From the NCBI GenBank assembly GCA_009760855.2, contig WPIO01000010.1, positions 5,559,501 through 5,623,500 on the forward strand: 64,000 bases of DNA, written 5' to 3'. The notes under the pieces are model-generated. The model saw nothing but the letters and a program-made list of their open reading frames with translations. It was not told the DNA's origin and ran no database searches. The position numbers and the translations under genes are program-made. Numbering within the stretch: the stretch's first letter is position 1; each line of letters opens with the position of its first letter. Shown here piece after piece: positions 12,620-23,099 of the stretch. The DNA comes from Cristatella mucedo. Taxonomy: Eukaryota > Bryozoa > Phylactolaemata > Cristatellidae.

Positions 12620-13200
12620 TAAGCGTCGCAGTTGCCACACCAGACCACTTTTCACCCAGCTGCCATAGCTCCGAGTCAAGCAACGCATCGACTTCAGGGT
12701 TCTGTCATTCATTTTGAGCTCCACTCATTCTTTGGCTCCAGCCTATATTTCAGATCTACTCCCCCGCCAGGCTAAGCATCGTACCACCCGCCTTTCTGAA
12801 TCCAATCATTTAAATAAACCTCGTACGAATTTCAAATCTGTTGGATACCTTGCCTTCAGTTCGTATGCTCCCAAAGCTTGCATCTCACTTTCGACTTGCT
12901 TCACGACATCCCTTGGCTTGACGAAATTCAAAATGAAGCTGAAACGCATCAATTTATCAACGCATTTAGTGGGTCCGTGTTATTCGTCAGCCGTGTGGTT
13001 AGGCATGCTGACTTGCATGCTAACACTAAAGATTTTTGCATGCATACGCTATGCATGTCACCTCAAACTATGATATGCTTGTTGTCATTAAGCATTTTAC
13101 CAATAACCATTCGATCACGTTTCCTTTACAGAAAATTATTGAGCCTACAAAGAGATAAAGTTCTCTGAGGGTACTGTACATACTTATTATTATTATTATA
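12620..13200 (+). mobile_element. LINE family A 3' part
   Basis: The plus strand carries the C-terminal end of the LINE ORF, including LAPAYISDLLPRQAKHRTTR (about 12,733-12,792), then the 3' tail ending near GATAAAGTTCTCTGAGGG and ATT repeats at 13,180-13,200. Stops and a shift interrupt it. Confidence 0.8.
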
Positions 13201-13671
13201 AGTCAAAGAAAGGTATCATCCGTCAGCCGATACGACGCATCCACTTCGACAGCAAATATATTGTACACCTCACTAAATATTGAGCATTATCTATAGCTGT
13301 CACTAAAAGCGGTTCTGACTCTGGGGATAGCATGAATTCGTCTTCGAATTGCATACTACGGAGTTGATAGTGAGGCTCGGGTGAAAATCTTGAGACGATG
13401 CATCTTGAAAAGTGCTGACGCAGCAGCATTTTCCGTGGAAATCTGTGAATAACACCATAATGCTACAGCTCGGTTTCATGGTCGTTGGGCTCCCTGTGTT
13501 ATTCGGGATGTTATTCGTTATGTTGTAAGTTATGTGCTATGATCGTTTCAATAGTCTGTAGCCATTACTCACTACAGGGCACACTAAGCTACTCCGATTA
13601 ACACTGGATACAGCGTCTGAAATCTCTTGAACATCGCGACAACGTTAAACAAGAAGCTGTTACTGCATGCC

Positions 13672-13677
13672 TTTATT
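13672..13677 (-). terminator. Polyadenylation signal of minus-strand peptide gene
   Basis: AATAAA on the minus strand, 36 nt past the stop codon at 13,713 of the small secreted peptide gene. The canonical hexamer and its spacing support the gene model. Confidence 0.7.
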
Positions 13678-13712
13678 AAAATGTTGAAGTTTGGCTCATA
13701 ATGTAACATGGA

Positions 13713-14713
13713 TTACAGTCCTCCAAGTTGGCATGCTTGCTTTGCCAGCGGAATTCCGGAGGTCCTCAAAAAGTTAATGGCATCGGAGATGCTTCTCGCC
13801 AAAAAGTCTTCATAATCTAGAACAAAACAAAGATATTTCATAATGTTGTTGAGACTTTGACCAGATTACTCTTGTCTTTAGCAGCTACGGAAGAGTATCG
13901 CACACAGGATTACCAAGCTTTACCACAACATTTCTAAACAAAAATTGCATCTATTAATGCACCTATTACAGATACTTGGATTCAGGAGTGTGGCTGTGAG
14001 ACATAGAAGAAGATGTTCATGAGTATATATCAGATGAACGTGATTTATTTGAAATAAAAACCTTCCTAGCAAAGCACTTTGTAACTGCTTTCGTATTTTA
14101 TGTTCAGCGTTGGCACAAGGCCGTTCAATCTGCTTGTTCTTTCATTTAGTTTAATCCACAGCCGTGCCTAAAGCTGTCAGTAAAAGATAATCTGCTTATC
14201 AGATGCCAGAGTTATAAATAGCACTGGCAAAGTCTAGTATAGTTACAGATAATTAACTAATTTGGACAGTCTCATTTTCGCAGCATATCTCAGACCAGAG
14301 CAGTTCTAAAGGTATTACTCTTGCAGCTTACAAAAAATATTGAGCAGCAGTAAAAATAGTTCTTTGAATTATTTCCCAATGTGCACCAAACCACTAGTTT
14401 AATGTTGTTTTCTTTTCATTGTATTTCTTTAAGTTTAGGATTATTCCACTAAAAGTGGCCGGATAGGTTACTCCAATTAAAAACGTACGTACTTACCGTC
14501 GTCGGCGACGGCGATCTAAAAGTAACAAAATAAGATTTGAAGGCTTGACTCATTGGTAAGAGCTCTCTGCCCACGCAATGATGAATGAGCAAGCCTTCGA
14601 ACCGCTGGCTCGGGCAGCAGTGAAGGAGCACTTACCGCACACATCACGCTGAATACGATGCAGATTGCTACGAGAAACTTCATTTTGCCAACCAACGATG
14701 TATATGCGATGAC
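13713..14713 (-). CDS. Small secreted single-cysteine peptide, paralog 2
   Basis: The gene has three exons. An exon at 14,713-14,636 has 30 nt of leader plus ATG at 14,683 and the signal peptide MKFLVAICIVFSVMCA, ending at GTAAGT in phase 0. A 19-nt microexon lies at 14,515-14,497 (CTTTTAG before, GTAAGT after, phase 1). A 104-nt last exon runs 13,816-13,713 after TTTTGTTCTAG. The product is 56 residues: a signal peptide, a short acidic segment and a helix-prone tail ending AKQACQLGGL with the only Cys of the mature part. Exon lengths and phases match the plus-strand paralog at 19,734-20,315. An upstream leader exon and TATA box lie near 15,570-15,628. The short secreted, single-Cys, helical type suggests a defence or signalling peptide, but I recognise no named family. 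The tail is roughly charge-neutral, unlike its cationic paralog. Confidence 0.75.
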
Positions 14714-14715
14714 CT

Positions 14716-15562
14716 AAAGCGAAAATCAAACTAATAATAGTAAGAAGATTTAACATTTCGCACCCGCACACTAGCAGAGCAAATATCCATCTAGATGCTC
14801 CACACGTTGCTACAAAAGAATCAACAATAACGCATCCTCCACAGAGTAGCATTTAAGGCACATAAGAAGACACTTGGTACTACTAATTAATAGGACCCCT
14901 AGTAGTTAATGTGCACTGAATCCTGCAAAAGTAAGCACGCAAAGAACACAGGTAAAAAAAGATTAGTTCACTCGGGTGAAAGGTCCGACAAAGGAGCTGT
15001 ACACCTACTTCACTGGTTCAGTATTCACACACAAATAGAATAAAGCCGTGGAATATATGGTTCACACTGAGGAGACTCTCCTTGGCTGAGGGTAGGCTAA
15101 TATTGCAATCCGTTGCTAGAGTTTGGGCTTTTAGAAAGCAATATATAATGAAGTGGGTGACGTTTAGTAACTGCCAAAAGGTACACTGAACAGTACCTCA
15201 TACAGATCTAACATACGCGATACCTCGCAATGGATATGAGAGGAATTTCTCACTTAAGGCGGAATGAGATTTATTTTGACTATTGAACCCGAACTTTTGA
15301 GATCGGGGCAAGATCTTTTTCTGCGGATTTGATAGCTGAAAATTTGAGCACTGCAAAAATCAGTGTGCATGCTACGTAAGGCCTGCAACAGAAAGCTTAA
15401 TGCAATTTTGTTTCTAGGCAGCTGGACTAGCACCTAATGCTACGACGCTCGCGAGCACAAGAATGCCTCTGAAGCTGAAGGCAGAATAAAAGAGAGTGCT
15501 GCCGGACTGAGCTATCGCTATTTGGCGAAAAATCGGATAATCGCTTTTGAGCTGCCAGAGGC
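14716..15562. other. Intron 1 of peptide paralog 2, otherwise empty
   Basis: This is the sequence between the inferred leader exon and the first coding exon. No repeat or other exon is recognised. Confidence 0.4.
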
Positions 15563-15568
15563 GCTTAC

Positions 15569-15628
15569 CTTCGTGCTGAGGATTTCTCTGCTGCTGAAGC
15601 CTTGACCGAGCAGAGCGAACCTTTTATA
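15569..15628 (-). promoter_or_regulatory. TATA box and 5' leader exon of peptide paralog 2
   Basis: The minus strand reads TATAAAAG at 15,628-15,621. About 30 nt later a non-coding leader begins, which ends at 15,569 before the donor GTAAGC. The next acceptor on that strand (CGCTTTAG) is at 14,715-14,714, just upstream of the coding exons of the secreted peptide gene. The start of transcription is inferred, not seen. Confidence 0.6.
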
Positions 15629-16194
15629 GCAGCAGCTGATGAGCACGTGGCAAGCGAGTTGTATCGGCGAGCCAGCCTGATTAACGCACACCTGCCTGCT
15701 CACGGCTCGATCTGCAGTCCAAACAGCTGAAACTGTCTCACCATTCAGTGAAGGTCACTTGATAACTGCTGTTGTGAGCTACACATTTGGCAGCTCGCTG
15801 AGCGCCCTCGCAATCGCTGCCGAGTTCAGTTCTCGCTATCAGTAGTCGAGTCCAGTGCGCTGCTCGGCATGAGCTTTGGTGAGCCCTTTCAGGTGTTGAA
15901 TGTGCGCAAAGTGGCTTGAGCTAGAATGCAGCTCTGTTAGTATGTTCGGTGCAAGCTGTGGGCGGACCTGAACAAACAGAAAATAAATGGCATATACGCT
16001 AGAGGCACGTCGTTTGTTCCGTTCACCCGCACTGAACTGATCTTCCTTTGCACGTTACTTATATGGTATTCAGTTCATGCTACTAAACAGAGGTCCTACT
16101 AACTACTGGACTTGAGTGTCTTCGTGTACATATGTTCATGCTGGTCCAAGTATGACACTCGTATGCTGTTGCATGCACGTCTTAGCATGAGACC

Positions 16195-16545
16195 CCATGG
16201 CCGTGATAGCCCAGATGGCAAGATGCTCACTCTTCTCCAGCAAGGTAGTAGGTTCGACTCCTGCAGCTGACGATCCTGTATTGCCAACTGCAAGCAGCGG
16301 TGATAGCCGTTATTGCTCTTCTACCGCTATAAAAAATCAGGCTGCAAAATCAGCTCATATGACACCTTGCATTTCACAAGCCCTTAGTTATTGCTACTCT
16401 TACAAATAGCTGTAAAGCGCCTTTAAACCAAGGTCAATATGAATTTATTTGATGACCGGGGTTATGGAGTCAAGCCTCGTGGCATACATGAAGCGCCTGA
16501 ATGGAGATTAGACTCTCTTAGGGAGCTATACAAATAAGTTAGATT
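16195..16545 (+). repeat. tRNA-derived SINE, family 1, with LINE-like tail
   Basis: The head reads GGCCGTGATAGCCCAGATGG (A-box region) and GGTTCGACTCC (B box). The middle contains GCAAGCAGCGGTGATAGCCG. The 3' end, GAAGCGCCTGAATGGAGATT then CTCTTAGGG, resembles the 3' tail of LINE family A. The 70-codon frame here is not a gene. Confidence 0.75.
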
Positions 16546-16614
16546 TAGATTTAGATTTTAGAAAGCGGTTTGGTTTTCTCAGGGCAATAAAAAATACTGG
16601 CTGTTCTAACAAAC

Positions 16615-16770
16615 AGCCTCTTTTGTATAGAGACAGAAGAGCCTTTACGGCTATCATCACCGCTTGCTGCGGCGATAAGGAATCACCTACCCCGCAGGAT
16701 TCGAACCCATGACATCGGGACCGAGGTCATGAAAAGCATCCGTCTTGCCTAGTGTGCCATCACGGCTCAC
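16615..16770 (-). repeat. tRNA-derived SINE, family 1
   Basis: The minus strand shows GAGCCGTGATGGCACACTAGG, then B box GGTTCGAATCC, then GCAGCAAGCGGTGATGATAG. It is the same family as 16,195 and 22,160. Confidence 0.8.
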
Positions 16771-17149
16771 CGCACTAGACTTTAGGACTTATTATTACTA
16801 CCATAGCAGAGGTTAGCAAAGGTTTCGGACTACTAGGCCATCTCAGGAGGTTAAGAAGGCACACTAGGTAAGAAGAAACCGCGAACACTCCTGCGGGCCG
16901 GTGGAGTGGGCGTGGTCAGACGAACAAATAAACAAAAAGCCGCAACTGACTCACAGACACGCAAGGCAATTATAGGGGTAGATATTTATCACCACAACCT
17001 GGCCATGCACTTCTGTTCATGCAAGCACCTGATATAGGTTCTAAAAAAAAAACATGGGCAACAGTTTGAACTGCAACCAGCAGTAATGAAGGGGAACAAA
17101 ACTGCGACAATTCAATTACTGTCCATTTGATCGTGCTTCTTTTACAGCA

Positions 17150-17235
17150 AATTTAAAGTGCCTAGACAGAGACTGAGTTCTTTTCAGGGTGCTATATCAA
17201 ATGTATTATTATTATAATTATAATCATTAATTAGG
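17150..17235 (+). mobile_element. LINE family A 3' tail
   Basis: AAGTGCCTAGACAGAGACTG, TTTTCAGGGTGCTATATCAA and ATT repeats form a short, severely truncated family A end. Confidence 0.65.
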
Positions 17236-17692
17236 CCGGATCAACCTATAAATAACTAGGGTGGCTTTAAGCCCGACTGGAGTTCTAGCTAGGGACTATC
17301 TGGGATAAAGGCCGATTTTGCCGACCTCTGCGTTAACACTTTCTGGCACAAATCCATCATGGCTAAGGGCTTCCACCACTAGCCATGCGAAAAGCAAATT
17401 CGCAGCTCATACTGCGAAACGCGCGAAGCAAAATCAAGCGCAATAACAGTTAGCTCTCAACTCAAAGCAAAAAGCAGCCGAGAGTCAGCTTGTGTCTCCA
17501 AAACTCGTTAGCTGGGATGCTCGTAAGTCAAAGTACCTCAATAGTGAAGGGGGAGAATACCTTGACAACTCAATTAGGCTATGGATCCATCAATAGATTA
17601 CTAGGGGGCCGCTAGGCCGGACTGGAGCTCCAGCTAGGCCGGATCTGACCTTAAGGCCGAAGTTTACCGATCTATGTACCATAGTATCGCTT
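17236..17692 (+). repeat. Pair of related ~90-bp units
   Basis: Units at about 17,236-17,330 and 17,585-17,690 share ACTAGGG, GCCCGACTGGAG / GCCGGACTGGAG, CTAGCTAGG / CAGCTAGG and AAGGCCGA. They are separated by about 250 bp of unrelated sequence. The origin is unknown. Confidence 0.45.
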
Positions 17693-18057
17693 GCTGCCGC
17701 CGACTCTTGCATAGTGCTGAGATTCGCTGCATGTAGAATCTTGAATCATAATCAGTTTTATTAATTAGCAATTTTTAAGTTCGTCAGTTTTAAATTTCAA
17801 TAATTTAATCATTTAACACGCGGCTCCTTAGGTGTTATTTTACAAGCCAAATATTTTTGTCACTTGCTCTCCTGGTGGATCAAGATAAGCTTTTTAAGCT
17901 CTCTTGACCAAAGACTCCATCCAATGGAACATGCACTTCTAACGCACCGAGCCCGCGACGGAAGCTTGGCAGGGTCCCAAAACGTTAAAAGGTGCGCACG
18001 CTTGCTATCATGTGCAAAGTACCCTCTACGCTCAAATAAATAAAAATAAACGCAGAT

Positions 18058-18185
18058 CTGGTTTGGCCCAACGGTTAAGGTGCTCGTCCCAATTAAGGCC
18101 TGGCCGAGGTCGTGGGCTTGAGCCCCGTGGCAAATGTCAGGCGCCTGATTAGAGATTAAGTTATCTTAGGGCAAATGAATTAATT
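18058..18185 (+). repeat. tRNA-derived SINE, family 3, with LINE-like tail
   Basis: TGGTTTGGCCCAACGGTTAAG and GAGGTCGTGGGCTTGAGCCCC form the promoter-like head. The tail GGCGCCTGATTAGAGATTAAG matches the LINE A end. Relatives in reverse orientation lie at 52,625-52,765 and 54,065-54,195. Confidence 0.7.
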
Positions 18186-19540
18186 ATATTATGATATCTG
18201 CAGCTCCATAAAGAACGCACGCAGGTAAAATCAAACCACGGAGCGATCTAGTGCCACACTTGACTGGTCGACGATTTGAACCAACGCACCGCCTACAGCA
18301 GCAGTGTCAAGTAATAAGTTTTTAAATTTTCTTCATCAACCTAGCCCAATATTTGGCATTATTATATATGCCTTGATAGAAGAGCTTGGGCTTAAGGTAA
18401 AGGAACTTTCTTATGCTCAGTATCATGTACCTCTGGAGCTGTCGGGAATTTTATTCAATAAATCACAATGTATTTCAAATGAATTTCTGTTTGACCTGAC
18501 CCTAATTTGACCCAATGCGACCATGAGGTATTTAGGCGAACGCAATATCAAAGTCCGGTCATTTCCATTACTTTTCACGGCCGGTCTCTGCACATTCTCG
18601 GTACATACATCTCGTACCCAAGCGTTTCAGTTCCAATCATAGGAATAGAGTAGCGATAAGAAATAACTCTTAAAAGAGTCGTTTAAAAAACTTGAAACAT
18701 TAAAAAGTGGTAAACGCGAACATTTTGAACTTTGCTTAGAAACCGCCATCAGGTGTGACCCTACCAAAGGAGCCGTTAAATTAAAAAGAAATCAGTTTAG
18801 CCAATGTTTTTTTGCTTCATTCCAGGACCACAGTTGACGCATCTTTTTAAAAAAATTAACTCGTCAGTTGAATAGAATTGCACACGATTTTGGCGACGTC
18901 CAAAAAAAAACGAGTGGGGCCCACTATCAGGAACCATCGACGTAGCTCTACAGAAGCTGGTTAAGTACTACATGTCATGACTGATGCAAGCCATAATACA
19001 AAAAATATACCTTCCGCCAGGATGATAATCTCTGACTGGACGGCTACGGCTATATCGAAAAAGCGAAATCTGGACACGTGGAATGCATCTTGGACGCATT
19101 ATGGCGCCTAGCCTAAAATATGTTTCGTCTTGTACAACAAACGCTGAGACCTCGCTCGATGCGGAGATCACCAGATAGCCTTGATCTAATGCTGACTGAA
19201 GCAATTCATCCGCCCATCGAGCCATTTAATAGTGGCGAGCCTAATAAGCGCGGGTGCTAGGCTTCGGATCGCTTAAGCCGCCCCGCTGCCCTTTCCGCAC
19301 AGCGTGCCGCTGAACAGCCGATCGGGGGCGGCAGGGTATGCAGCAGGCACTACGTCATCGCGATAGTCACGCGCCGCGGGGCTTGCGGCGGTCGGACGGG
19401 AGCTCAGCGTGAATTGCCTCTCGCTAGGCTCACCAACTTCATCCGATAAGTTGACCAAGTTATCTTTTGAGAAATTCACGTAGCGTCCGTCACCTGTGTT
19501 TGGACGAAGTGTTTGCTCGGCTGGATAAGGACCGGCGCGA
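18186..19540. other. Region without recognised genes
   Basis: No gene or repeat is recognised. The 85-codon minus-strand frame at 18,968-19,225 and the 68-codon frame at 19,273-19,479 have no supporting features. Confidence 0.4.
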
Positions 19541-19544
19541 AGAG

Positions 19545-19603
19545 TATTTATGGAAAGAAATCTTTCGAGTGACCAGTTCTGGAAGTTTCAGCTGCTGTTA
19601 GTG
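19545..19603 (+). promoter_or_regulatory. TATA-like element and leader exon of peptide paralog 1
   Basis: TATTTATG at 19,545-19,552 is followed by a leader that can end at 19,603 before the donor GTACGT. The acceptor TTTGTTCTAG at 19,732-19,733 then opens the ATG-bearing exon. The layout parallels the paralog's TATA and leader near 15,600. The TATA match here is weaker. Confidence 0.5.
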
Positions 19604-19733
19604 GTACGTAGCGGTCAGCGATGCTAAGTGGCTTCATCTAGCATTAGGAGACGTCGAGATCGGCTCGAAGCATTCGCCGCGTGGCGAATGCTGAAAAAAG
19701 CGCTCGCTTCGTCCATTTTGCTATTTGTTCTAG

Positions 19734-20315
19734 TATCTTACGTGGATAACCGTGCGACGTACAATGAAGGCCTTCTTCGTCGTATTCGCCCTGCTCCTCT
19801 GCGTCGCCGTCGCTGTGAGTGTCTGCCTGCCTGCCGCTGATTCTCACTGTGCTTAGCGGCGGCGCACGCGCGAATTCGCGGCCGCTTTGCTGAACAAGAT
19901 TCGCCGCGAAAGCCTTCCAGTCGGCTAGCGCTTCTGATTCTGACTTCCTGGAATGTGTCTCAAAGCGACAGCAATTTACTTGCAGGTTGGATACGAGCAG
20001 GATGGTAAGGCCGCAGCGCGGGCAAGTGGAATCATTCTCCCAGCGCTTTAAGTCTTCGCTCAACCTTTCCTCTCAAGCGTGTCCAGCGGCTGCCACGTGC
20101 TTTGAAAGACCGCTCGCTTTCGCCGTACGATGTTTCTCAAGTGTCAGAAACCAAACCCGCTCTCGGTCCCCTGAAGCAGTCTAAAAATCTTCTGATCTCG
20201 CTACTTTGCAGACGAGGTCGCACCAAGGCTTACCGCTCAGGAAGTACTCAACTCTATCTTGAAGTACGGAAAGATTGTCGCCAAGGCTGCCTGCGCGGCC
20301 ATCAAGCTGCTGTAA
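19734..20315 (+). CDS. Small secreted single-cysteine peptide, paralog 1
   Basis: The first coding exon (19,734-19,814) has 30 nt of leader, ATG at 19,764 and the signal peptide MKAFFVVFALLLCVAVA, then GTGAGT in phase 0. A 19-nt microexon lies at 19,986-20,004 (acceptor TTGCAG, donor GTAAGG, phase 1). A 104-nt exon at 20,212-20,315 (acceptor ACTTTGCAG) ends at TAA. The product is 57 residues. After the AVA cleavage site there is an acidic stretch and then a Lys-rich helix-prone tail ending AKAACAAIKLL, with one Cys outside the signal peptide. AATAAA follows at 20,362. Exon sizes and phases equal those of the minus-strand paralog 5 kb away. A secreted host-defence peptide is plausible from the form, and a lone Cys could allow a disulfide-linked dimer. 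Both are inference, and I recognise no named family. Confidence 0.78.
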
Positions 20316-20361
20316 CCATCGACGGGCCCAGGTGGACTGAATGACCCGAGATACATAAATC

Positions 20362-20367
20362 AATAAA
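20362..20367 (+). terminator. Polyadenylation signal of peptide paralog 1
   Basis: AATAAA lies 47 nt after the stop codon at 20,313-20,315. Confidence 0.7.
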
Positions 20368-20699
20368 TCAGCTGTCAGTCAAGAGTTTCAGCTGTGTTGC
20401 TTTCTAACATCCCGGTTCATTTTCGTACCCTGTTACGGCTTGGTACCGTACTGGACTTTGTATGGAGCTAACCGAATGCTTGCTGAATGAAGGTGAATGA
20501 ATGAGCGGCCACGTTCAATGCTGTCTGCTGCGTGCTCTGCTAGGATCAGGCTGCATTGTCTTCAGCACTAAAATCCAGCCCACTCGACATTTCATGAGCC
20601 GTAGAAAGCTAGCCTCGTCAGCTCGACTCGCAAAGCGTATCAGCGCAGCGTTTCATCACGCAGCTACAGCGTTAAACTGTAGCACTAGAAATGTACAGA

Positions 20700-20830
20700 C
20701 ATCAAGTCATCGGATGTCGTAAAGCAAGTCAGCTCCAGGCTTTGGGTGAATACGAACTTAAGGTACGGTCTCGACAGGATTTCATGTTGGTTCGACGGAC
20801 AGCCAAGCGACTTGAGTCGGAAGAAAGAAG
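20700..20830 (-). mobile_element. LINE family A coding fragment
   Basis: The minus strand resembles the family A block around CCAAAGCCTGGAA and GACGGTCTC. It is short, diverged and lacks a tail. Confidence 0.5.
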
Positions 20831-20984
20831 GCCGGAACGACAGCCAGCTTGATTGGGTACTAGTTCCGAAGGCGAGGCCGGAGCATGAGAATGTTCGAAA
20901 GTGTGTGTGAACACTATTTCTTCCGCCGCTGCGAATATTTCTGGCTAGTTTACCTCCTGTGATTCTGGTCGGATAAATGAAGAC

Positions 20985-21615
20985 GAGTTTCGCTGGTGGA
21001 CTATTGCAAATCTGCCAAGGGGCACGCGGTTCTCTGCAATCAGGCAATAATCTCATGGAAAGTAGCAGCGCGGAGCTCCAACCTATGGTGTAAATTATAG
21101 TACGCTTTCAGTCGGATAAACGCCCCAACTGATTCACCATCTTGCGTGTTCTCGTGCAAGTGGGCTGCCACGGAACTCATCACTACCGCAGTCTGCGACG
21201 TTCTGCTTTAATCCACGCCAAATCTACTGCGTGAAGCTCAAATTAATTTTTAGTGCATTCTATACTGCACTATCATTCGAGTGTACCACCAAATTAAATG
21301 CTATTGCGCACCAGCTTTCTCATGCGATGCAATGCAACCGACAGCAATATTTCCGGCAATTACTGCGATCCTCTAAAATCCATCGCAAAGCGACCAAAGA
21401 TCCTGCGCAAAAAGCTCCGACTGCGATTGCGTATTGAGCTATTATCCGAATCCACTCTAACCCGCCACAAATCAGCCAGACATCAGAGGCACGAAGCTCG
21501 AATTTAGATCTGTAGCTTCGCTACGTTACGTGCGCAGGGTACTCAAAAAAAATGACACGGCATTATCTACGGCTTCTCTTGCACGGCATTTCAAACGACA
21601 GAAATTTTCCGACCA
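20985..21615 (-). repeat. Satellite copy in reverse orientation
   Basis: Reverse complement of the block at 2,030-2,745. Shared words include GACGAGTTTCGCTGGTGGACTA, CCAACTGATTCACCA (gapped), GTGCAAGTGGGCTGC and GAGGCACGAAGCTC. The order and spacing of the approximately 170-bp units are preserved, so a multi-unit block was copied or inverted rather than single monomers. Confidence 0.75.
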
Positions 21616-21885
21616 CATTTAAAAAAACTAAAAACTCACCTATTTATGACAGCATTTAATGGGTCCCTGTGATTCGTCCTTTAAGTGCCTATGTGTGCTG
21701 ACACTGTATGCTGCCACTAACCACACTTGCATGCTGACCCTGTGAATATCACCCCTCACCATGTGGTATCAAGCACGATACCACTCACCATCCTATCGTG
21801 TTTCCTTTGCAGCAAATGTAAAGCGCCTAAAGAGAGATTGAGTTCTCTAAGTGCGCTTTATTTGAGCGTATTATTATTATTATTA
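21616..21885 (+). mobile_element. LINE family A 3' end
   Basis: The last codons of the family A ORF are followed by the 3' tail AAAGCGCCTAAAGAGAGATT, GTTCTCTAAGTGCGC and ATT repeats ending near 21,885. Confidence 0.75.
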
Positions 21886-22045
21886 TTATTCATGATGGTC
21901 ACCACCACTTGCAGTAATCAGCAACGTATCGACTACAGCATGACTCGAACCCGTGACCTGGGTCGTGAAGACCGAGTACCTTACCCCCCAGGCTACCAGC
22001 TAGGGTGCGAAAAATAAGGGGCGATGCTCCGTATTTTATTATTTT
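21886..22045 (-). repeat. tRNA-derived SINE, family 2
   Basis: The minus strand has TAGCTGGTAGCCTGG, B box GGTTCGAGTCATG and CTGCAAGTGGTGGTGACC. It is a close relative of 460-622. Confidence 0.75.
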
Positions 22046-22159
22046 ATTTGGTATTACTCTGCGCTCTGCTTAAAGTATACAAAAATAATTTTCTGACGTT
22101 GCGGACGTGCGTTCTCACGTATTACCCAATTATGCAAAAGTACTAGCTGATTTAACAGT

Positions 22160-22312
22160 CTCTTCTGCATAGCGACAGAATAGCTTTTACGGCTATCACC
22201 ACCGCTTGCAGCGGCAATAAAGGATCGCCCACCACAGAATTTGAACGCAAGACCTCGGGGCCGAGGTCGTGAAAAGCAACCGCCTTACCTAGTGAGCCAT
22301 CACGGCTCAACT
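22160..22312 (-). repeat. tRNA-derived SINE, family 1
   Basis: The minus strand shows GAGCCGTGATGGCTCACTAG, a degenerate B box (GCGTTCAAATTC) and GCAAGCGGTGGTGATAGCC. It is the same family as 16,615. Confidence 0.8.
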
Positions 22313-22839
22313 GTAATATCTGACCATGGCTACACGCGGAGTTTGGACCAGTTTAAAGGAGAAACTCTGCGCCTCGCAGGGCCATAGGCCCGATCAACCA
22401 TCTGTGTTGGACAACCCATCCCTACCTGATGCCCATATGCTACGCAGTAGCAGAGGGGAAACCGATCAGAAGCTGACAGTAAAGGCAACCAGTAGACAGT
22501 CACTGATATACTCACGGGCTTGTAGCCGGCCACTAAGGAAAGGCCCAGCAGCATCTCGTGGAAAGCGAAGTTGTACTGCTGAAAATTCCACCATCGACCT
22601 GACTGCCTTAAGGCAAGACCGCTTCTAAGAACGCTGTTCCTTTTGCTGAGTACTCATCTTTCCGGACAGGTAACCCTGTAGGCTTCCGGTTGGACGGACC
22701 ATTCTCACGGGGCTTCAAGCTATTCCCAACACAGGACGCAGCAACACGTAGAGAGACAGCCTGGTGGGCCTTTTTGGATGGCGTGCGTCGTTCGGCGGTG
22801 AACGCTTACTGGCAATTTGGCCGAACGCGATCTACCAGT
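22313..22839. other. Host flank of the viral element, no gene recognised
   Basis: This moderately GC-rich sequence has a 100-codon frame (22,326-22,628) that matches nothing I recognise. The base composition changes abruptly at the palindrome that follows. Confidence 0.4.
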
Positions 22840-22980
22840 AGTAATATGTGGTTTTTCCTTATTGCAGCCTCACCCTCGAACATTGGCAACATTTTTTCAT
22901 TCGATCTCGCATTTGCTCGATCTCATTCCAAAATGTTGCCAATCAAGTGTGGTCTGCAATAAGGAAAACCACATATTACT
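22840..22980. repeat. Imperfect 141-bp palindrome at left edge of viral element
   Basis: The arms of about 70 bp start AGTAATATGTGG on the left and end CCACATATTACT on the right. The outer 27-28 bp match almost perfectly, and a second matching block contains TTGGCAACATTTT. The middle is diverged. It lies exactly where AT-rich viral sequence begins. It may be the element's terminal repeat folded back on itself, or a separate foldback transposon. Confidence 0.8.
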
Positions 22981-23099
22981 GTATTTTTATAAGGTTTTAA
23001 AATTACTATATAATAGTAAAACATTTCTGCAATCTTAGACAACTATATACTATAGTAAAAATTATTTAATTGAATAAGTTTTCTATTTCCTTAATATAG
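22981..23099. promoter_or_regulatory. AT-rich leader of the polymerase gene
   Basis: This AT-rich stretch contains ACTATAGT and, right before the ATG, TTAATATAG. The latter fits the start-proximal TATAG motif of this element. No coding sequence is seen. Confidence 0.45.

Noticed and set aside
16197-16409. Functional tRNA genes suggested by A-box and B-box motifs at several SINE loci
   Set aside because: No complete cloverleaf can be formed, and each copy continues into a shared SINE body and LINE-like tail.
22326-22628. 100-codon frame left of the viral element as a host gene
   Set aside because: The frame overlaps an open antisense frame and has no recognisable feature.
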